A stretch of DNA of 64,000 bases from Pyronema omphalodes. Lineage: Eukaryota; Ascomycota; Pezizomycetes; Pezizales; Pyronemataceae. The position numbers were made by a program, and so were the translations under genes. Of this stretch, positions 58,207 through 64,000 are shown in pieces. The notes under the pieces are model-generated. The model ran no database searches. It saw only the letters and a list, made by a program, of their open reading frames with translations, and had not been told where the DNA came from. The stretch is from the NCBI GenBank assembly GCA_024516155.1, contig JAJJXM010000002.1, forward strand, positions 1,426,001 through 1,490,000, read 5' to 3'. Numbering within the stretch: the stretch's first letter is position 1; each line of letters starts with the position of its first letter.

Positions 58207-59843
58207 ATTGTTACTATAGGATGTTTTTGACTATCTGAAGACTAAAGATGTAGAAGATCGGTGAGAAGCTGTATGGAAGAATAGGTGGAAGTTGGTGATG
58301 AGTTGTGGAGGGGACGCGGGGAGGTGACGTATAGAGAGCTACTGCGACATGGGTACGCGATTTTGGCGCGTCGCGTTAACAACTGAAGATCCGCACATCA
58401 TGCGGGTGCAGTAACGTGACCACAACAATGAGAACGAAATGAAGTGTACATACTATGTGAAATTCCCGCACCTCATGAATAAGTACCGTATTCACAATCT
58501 TTTTGTCTGGCTTGATAGTGGTACACTCAGTCACGCTGCTAAAATATTTTCTGGGTCGGGGGGCTTGATTTGGTTAGGGATACCCGAGTATCTTGCTCAA
58601 TAAATTGTCTATATTAATAGGATAATGCCTAATACATCTTGCTTACAGTGACGTGATTCGCCTTTCAGCTCCTGACAATTCTCAATCCTGTCTCGTTCAT
58701 GTACATAACTCATTTGTCTTTTCAAAACACCCACCAATCACAATTCCAGCACGCGAAAACCTATGATATGTGATTTTAGCACCTTTAATATTCCAATTCT
58801 AACGCTACGATTTGAGCGCTTATTGGTTAGCTACTAATGCAAACCCCTCTTTCATGCTACACAGAGCTGAGAGTGTTTTACGAACGTTATGCAAGGCATG
58901 TGCTTCTAGGATGCTGACGTATATAGCAGTTGACAAGGATAATAAATCATACGAATTTCGAATCCGACATCAACGTCTTATGTATCTAGTAAAATGATCA
59001 ACGTCTAAGCTAGCCATCTCAACAGCATTTCTACGGGTTTCGTGGTATTCCGAGCTCTTGACTATTACGTGCAACCACTTTTCTAGTTTCTATGCTGTAC
59101 CTGAAGATTCTGACCGTAGTCTCAAGGTAATCGACACGCTTTGCCGTGGTTTGAATAATCCGGTGAAATTTTTGTAACAATCATAATCACCTGAGCCAGC
59201 CTTTCTCCCAGAAATCATTGCTCTATTCAACAATGTGGATATATCAAGAAGAAATCGATAAACTGTACAAGAAGCCCTACGGTTTCCACACTGGTGTCAA
59301 TAAAACCAAAATGATGGAATTTATAGAACCTATTAAATAACTTCTGCGTAACTGCGATTATGAGCAGACTATATCGAACTACGGAAATTTGTCCAAAACT
59401 TCCAGTTTTTGCTTATGGTTCTTGACGGATTAGTTTCTAAATCATAAAAACGGCTAAATCCTCTGTTCTTGCTGAAGTAGTCGAGGGAACGCCAGAGATA
59501 GGTTCAAAGGTATATCAAGAATATCGTACAATGTACATTTCATATACACAAGAAGACTAATTATGTATTTTACGTGTCGATATGGAAAAAAGTCTGTGGT
59601 GGATTACTTCATTGGATCACCATAAGTGGCATCGAATTAATGTACGGCAGTGTATGCACCTGATTTATACAGATAGCAGGATTTCAAGCTTGGTTTCATG
59701 CCGACCATACCCAACATATATCCAACCCCGAATATTTGGATACTAAGAAGATTCTGTTGTGGGAAAAAGCTTTATGAGGTGAGTGATACACCATGAACCC
59801 CGGTCATTAGTACAACAATAGTGACATCGGTAGCTCCCTACAC

Positions 59844-59887
59844 TTTTTTTTTTAAAAAAAAAAAAAAGGGGGGGGGGGGGGGGGGGG
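59844..59887. repeat. homopolymer block T10-A14-G20
   Basis: Three pure homopolymers abut without a spacer. Similar T8-10/A8-11 junctions occur at 36984-37001 and near 55008-55023, without the G run. It may be a slippage-prone site or partly an assembly artefact. Confidence 0.8.
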
Positions 59888-59987
59888 TTTAAAAATATTT
59901 TTTAAACGGTTTAGCAAGCAACAAAAGGTTTTAGCGCTATGTGAACCTCTTGCAAGCGCTTAATACCAAAAGCATTTCTTTGTGCAC

Positions 59988-60199
59988 AGAGTGCCGGGTG
60001 GGAAAAGAGCAAACAGGGCTCCAAAATGTAACGACGAGAATAAAAACCAGCAGGAGAAAGAGAGGTGGCAACAGGCCCAAGAAATGCAGTACGCTCTGGG
60101 GCGGATTCCAGCGAGACTCTAAGGTAACAGCTGGAGCCTCGAAATGTAATTAGACTGTGGCATACGTCATAACGTTAAGGTTGGGAACGTTCAAGAAAA
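59988..60199 (+). mobile_element. dispersed repeat copy 2, probable transposase 3'-end relic
   Basis: The inverted counterpart of 44247-44456, with about 14 differences over 200 bp. In the plus frame it reads CRVGKEQTGLQNVTTRIKTS, then SRRKRGGNRPKKCSTLWGG and a stop after KCN. This frame is open for 70 codons from 59941, without an upstream body. No inverted ends or target duplication could be assigned. Confidence 0.55.
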
Positions 60200-61374
60200 T
60201 CAAATCAAATCAAACCATTTCTTAGTGCAAATACTTTTAGCTCTGAAAACACATTGTAGCATCTAATCATCCGACATCGTGACTTCCGAGAATACTATCA
60301 CTCTTCGCAATATATCGATGGTCTCAAGCTTGAAGCGCTATGTCTAATACTTCATTTTTGATTTCAATAGCGTATATATATACTCCCGAAACTCTTCAAA
60401 ATATGACAATGAATCTTTGGTGTATACCAGGTGAAAATGGACATAGAAAAAAAAACAAATTGGCTCTGATATGAACTTCCAATTCCTCATGATGATATTT
60501 CCGTCATCAAATATGATAGTAGAAGAAAATGCTTTGATTTTTATAACGGCTTTGCGCTATGTAGATGCATTCTTATGCTTTAAGTTATTTTCTGTAATGT
60601 CGGAAGTTATATGCAATACCCAGTCAGAATATTCTATCAACATCACAACTTCCTGTACTGACAGTACTGTCGTCTGGATGATTTTTTAGTTCTATTACTG
60701 CGCGCTGGGTCCATATTTATCAATAAAGCTACTCATAATTAATTTGATTTGATATAGCCCTCGAATACTCGCTATGCACATGGCTAGATTACGATAGGAC
60801 CGTAAAATGGTAATTCCATCTTGCTGCAAGGCTAGTACCGGCTGTCTTAAATGCTATGGACCGGATCGTCATTGGATCATGACGTCAATAATCGATTATC
60901 GCCTTGACCCCAATCTTCAACACCCAGCGCGAACATTCTACACTATGGATTTCTCACTTCACGCAGAAGGAACACCCAGAGAACATGGGTGTTATATGAA
61001 TATTATGGTCATCAAAAAATGGACAGGACTGTGTAGAGACGGTTTCGACACTTCAAAGCCATGTAAGCCGAGTAACATTTATTTTAAAGAGCTTCTTATT
61101 CGAGTTCTAGGGTTTTGAAATGGCATTGCATCATGATATATAACCAGGACAAGGGGTAGCGGATGTAATAAGCTAATAACTGTGATGTCGGATCTCAAAC
61201 TCCTTTGCAAACTGTGATGATATTGAAACCAGATGATTTCGTCATGATCTTTTGATGCTAACTCCTCTGAACCACACCGTCCGCTGCTCCCCCCTCCTCC
61301 CCCCTCCTCCCCCCCCCCCCCCCTCCCTCCCGTCTCCTACTCCTCCACAAGAAATCAACTCCTCTGGAAGGCTT

Positions 61375-63149
61375 TCATTTCTTTGCCTTCTTAGCACTCT
61401 TAGTAGTTACCGGCTCCTGAGGGTTAGCTACCACCTCCTTTGTTGCCGTCTCCGTACCCTGAACCACAAATACACCCTCCTCAACTCCATTCACCCTCAG
61501 CATATTCTTCCAACCAGACCAACACTCATTCTCCCATTTTGGCAAACACCACTCGGCCTCCACTTCCGGTAGATACCTATATTCCCCCGATTCCACACCT
61601 CCATATCTACGCTCCCCTTTAAGTATCTCTACTACGCCCTTTTTACCCTCTTCTCGCATTTCATAGTTCACTGTCTCTGACTTCTCTTTTGACTTTGCCT
61701 TCGAACCCTTCTTGGAAGTCGCCTTTGGCAAAGCCTCATTCTCTTTAGACTCCTTCAGTCTAACAATATATCTCTCCACCGCCGCTACCAATCTTATAAA
61801 CACTCTAGCAGTAACCATCGCATCATATCCCGCATTATGTTCCTGCGAAATATTGAAGTGGTCGTCATGTAATGTGACGAAGGGATGATTCAAAGTCATA
61901 TGGCCCAGTTTGTCATCCAGATGTTGTAGGGAAGAAGAAGCACCAAGAGAGCTCATATCTGCATAAGTAGCCAGAAACTTTGTGTCGATAACGGTTGGGA
62001 AGTCTTTATGTAGCATAGCTGAGAATTCTTTAGAGGTGGGGGGAAGTGTACCGACAAAGGTTGAATAGAGCTGGATAAGGTCACCGAATAGATTGTGACC
62101 GACGATGGGAATATGAGAATTTCGTAAAATATCGATCAGTTTACGTAGGCCGATACCTCGTTGGATAGCGGCTTCGCTACGTTCTAAACGTTGTGCTCGA
62201 TTGGCGGCTTCTTCATCGTCATCCCGTAAGGTGACTTGGATAAAGCTTTCTCGGCTCACTGTTGCTAGTTGGGGGAATCTGGAGCGGACAGTTTGGTGGA
62301 TTATTCGCTTTTGGTACCCGTTTAGTTCGTTTCGTGGACCGGTTAGGTTTACGTAGTCTTTTTCGGGTTTGGGGTTGTTAACCCATTCTTGGATGACGGA
62401 CATGGATCTTTCAAGCTATGTTTATGTAAGAGATTAGCTGAGAGACATTATGAGGGGCTTTGTCTGGAGTACAGTACGAATTCAGCCTCTTTGGGATCAA
62501 TATGGATGTCTTCTTTGACTCCATCTAGGGCTTCAATTTCTTTTTTCCGAATCATCTCCTCTTCCTCAATGCTGAGGTAGGGGATTCCATTCTTGAAGGT
62601 TTCGTTGAAGTCGAAATTACTGTCTACATATTAGTATATAATCATCGATTGTCATATATCAAACTTACTGGCTGCTCAAAAATTCGAGTGCACTGGCTTG
62701 GAATATAAACTCTCGGTCATATCTCCAATTTCTATTGGTCGCTGCCGAGACTGGGAACGTAAATGGCCGGGTGATGAAGGTTTCTGATGTCATGATTAGT
62801 AAGGCTTTCACCCCACTCCAGTATGGTTACTCAAACAACTTACTCTCTTTTTTGTCAAACCTCACAATACAGATACCCAGTTGTAGAACCTGGTATTTGC
62901 TTGCGGCCTCTTTAGACTGTTTGTAGCGCTCTTCGAGGGTATGTTTTCTCCCATGAGGGCTAGGCGTTTTAGATACTCCTGAGAACTCTAGATCGATGGA
63001 TACTGTGGGAGGACGCGTGCTTAGTAGGGTTCGACGCGGGTTCAGATGTTGAGGAATGAATTACCAAAGTCCGCTTCCTTAATCTCGGCTTTGATTTCCC
63101 GCAAAAGCGCGTATCGTTCACACTCAAAAAGTTCTTTGGTGACTTCCAT
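61375..63149 (-). CDS. PARN-like poly(A)-specific ribonuclease, CAF1/DEDD family
   Basis: Five exons on the minus strand: 63149-63065, 63002-62844, 62783-62669, 62619-62478 and 62415-61375, giving 513 aa. The N-terminus MEVTKELFECERYALL and the first exonuclease motif VSIDLEFSGV supply catalytic D32 and E34. GHNLFGDLIQLYSTF gives D279, and HNAGYDAMVTARVF gives H360 and D365, so the complete DEDDh set is present. The region between D34 and D279 contains the long insertion typical of PARN, where human PARN has an R3H domain; I could not confirm that fold here. The C-terminal 120 residues are Lys/Glu-rich with a low-complexity KKAKK end. PARN-type enzymes shorten poly(A) tails of mRNA and trim ncRNA. 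The uninterrupted frame beginning at 62403 covers only the last exon and is not the true start. Confidence 0.92.
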
Positions 63150-64000
63150 GGTTGCGACGGATGGACGTGGAAACAAAAGGTTCCAGAACTTTATGGATGG
63201 AGTGGTCGCCCTACGCCAGTGGAAGCACCTTGCGTTGAGTGTGAGGCGGGGTGCAGATCGGAGATAAAGGATCATCATCGACCCACGGGAGACAGCTGTC
63301 ATGGGCGGGCGTTTGCGCGTTTGGGTGCATCTCAACGCTGCAAACGACAGGGCGTTGCTATTATCAGATTACGTCTATTTTGATTTTTCAGTTTTTTTTA
63401 TGATGTGATGCAGATATGTATGTGAATGATGCATACTATTTCTTTAATGATTGTTTTTCAATGTATATAAATGATGTACACTATTTATTTAATGATTATT
63501 CCTCAATAAACATAAATGATATACACTATTTATTCAATAGTTCTTTCAATGCATATGAACAATATACACAAATTCCTTTATTGCCCCTTTCAATGCATAT
63601 GAATAATATGCATAATTTATTGAATACTTCTTTCTCAATGCATATTATGCAACAAATGTTTCTTTTATCACTTTCCGTGTGAAACAAAAGGAAGCCGTTC
63701 CGTTGCGGTCAGCTCGGGGTGGCTCACTCACCTCAAGCAAAAGACCAACCAACCTCGGTCCGCCCGTCGGCTGCGGCACGTGTGCCCCATCCATCGCAAG
63801 CACAGCGCCAGCCATCATGCACAACAACAACACCACCACCAGCCGACGTCGAGCTACAGCTTGTAACCCGACCAATCCTTCGTCACGTTTGAACCAAGCT
63901 CAACCAAGTCCAAGTCCAACTCACTACTCCATCGTCATCGCGACATCTAACTTAAGCCCTCGACATCTACCACCTCATCACGGCCACCACCCCCCGTAAC
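63150..64000. other. upstream region of the PARN-like gene and window edge
   Basis: The PARN promoter is followed by an AT-rich array (63411-63650) and then a CT/CA-rich stretch at 63720-64000 that ends at the window edge. The latter resembles leader sequence of a plus-strand gene whose body lies outside, and a 106-codon low-complexity frame there (63679-63999) is not called. Confidence 0.45.
63411..63650. repeat. about 58-62-bp imperfect tandem repeat, four copies
   Basis: Four units share the words TATATAAATGATRTACAC, TATTTATTYAATGATT and TTCAATGCATATGAA in the same order. Divergence is high, so this is an old array. It is AT-rich and has no coding meaning. Confidence 0.75.

Larger units (their letters stand above)
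58207..61374. other. AT-rich intergenic region with a transposon relic
   Basis: About 3.2 kb lies between MED22 and the PARN-like gene. Contents are a T10-A14-G20 homopolymer block (59844-59887), the second copy of the dispersed repeat (59988-60199), a TGACGTCA palindrome (60880-60887), a 103-codon plus frame (60807-61118) with no recognisable features, and a C/T-rich tract at 61280-61340 near the PARN-like stop. No gene was called. Confidence 0.5.

Overview
This window is eukaryotic and almost certainly from a filamentous ascomycete (Pezizomycotina). Genes are interrupted by short introns of about 41-143 nt with GT-AG borders and CTAAC/CTGAC-type branch sites. Several proteins match fungal families closely: PFS2, ECM14, RDS3, MED22, UTP16, an IAH1-type esterase and a CLC exchanger. 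Intergenic DNA is AT-rich, full of micro- and minisatellites and homopolymer tracts, and carries small terminal-inverted-repeat elements. The order or genus cannot be fixed from the sequence alone.

Layout. 0.3-5.4 kb: a D-amino-acid-oxidase-like enzyme with a C-terminal SKL peroxisomal signal, convergent with a saccharopine-dehydrogenase-like oxidoreductase, then a UTP16/Bud21-like ribosome-biogenesis protein. 8.1-11.5 kb: a large RBR-type E3 ligase with an N-terminal CCCH finger and a C-terminal CaaX-like end. 12.7-17.3 kb: a free methionine-(R)-sulfoxide reductase and a GDSL esterase, both on the minus strand, around a repeat-rich spacer. 18.5-21.6 kb: a nine-exon CLC-type chloride/proton exchanger. 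21.6-24.5 kb: minisatellite arrays. 24.5-26.4 kb: two tandem, diverged copies of an unrecognised gene family with a shared Cys/His end. 28 kb: a doubtful gene. 30.1-34.6 kb: PFS2 (minus) divergent from the pseudo-carboxypeptidase ECM14 (plus). 35.2-36.1 kb: an unrecognised Pro/Gln/Thr-rich, Cys-rich-tailed protein. 37-39.7 kb: two MITE-like elements. 40.5-41.8 kb: a secreted hexapeptide-repeat protein. 43.4-43.8 kb: RDS3. 46.4-50.7 kb: a Sec7/PH ARF exchange factor. 50.7-57.4 kb: a gene-poor satellite and poly-G region. 57.5-58.2 kb: MED22. 61.4-63.1 kb: a PARN-like deadenylase.

The genes do not form one pathway, although mRNA and RNA biology is well represented (PFS2, RDS3, MED22, PARN-like, UTP16). 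Exon structures were read by eye. For DAAO, the saccharopine-like gene, UTP16, the RBR ligase, IAH1, CLC, the second orphan paralogue, PFS2, ECM14, the secreted repeat protein, RDS3, the ARF-GEF, MED22 and PARN the exons close in frame from ATG to stop. The first exon of the sulfoxide reductase could not be placed. The most interesting items are the tandem orphan pair, the predicted prenylated RBR ligase, the hexapeptide-repeat secreted protein, a GC-AG intron and an overlapping TGATG upstream frame at PFS2, and several short TA-flanked inverted-repeat elements.
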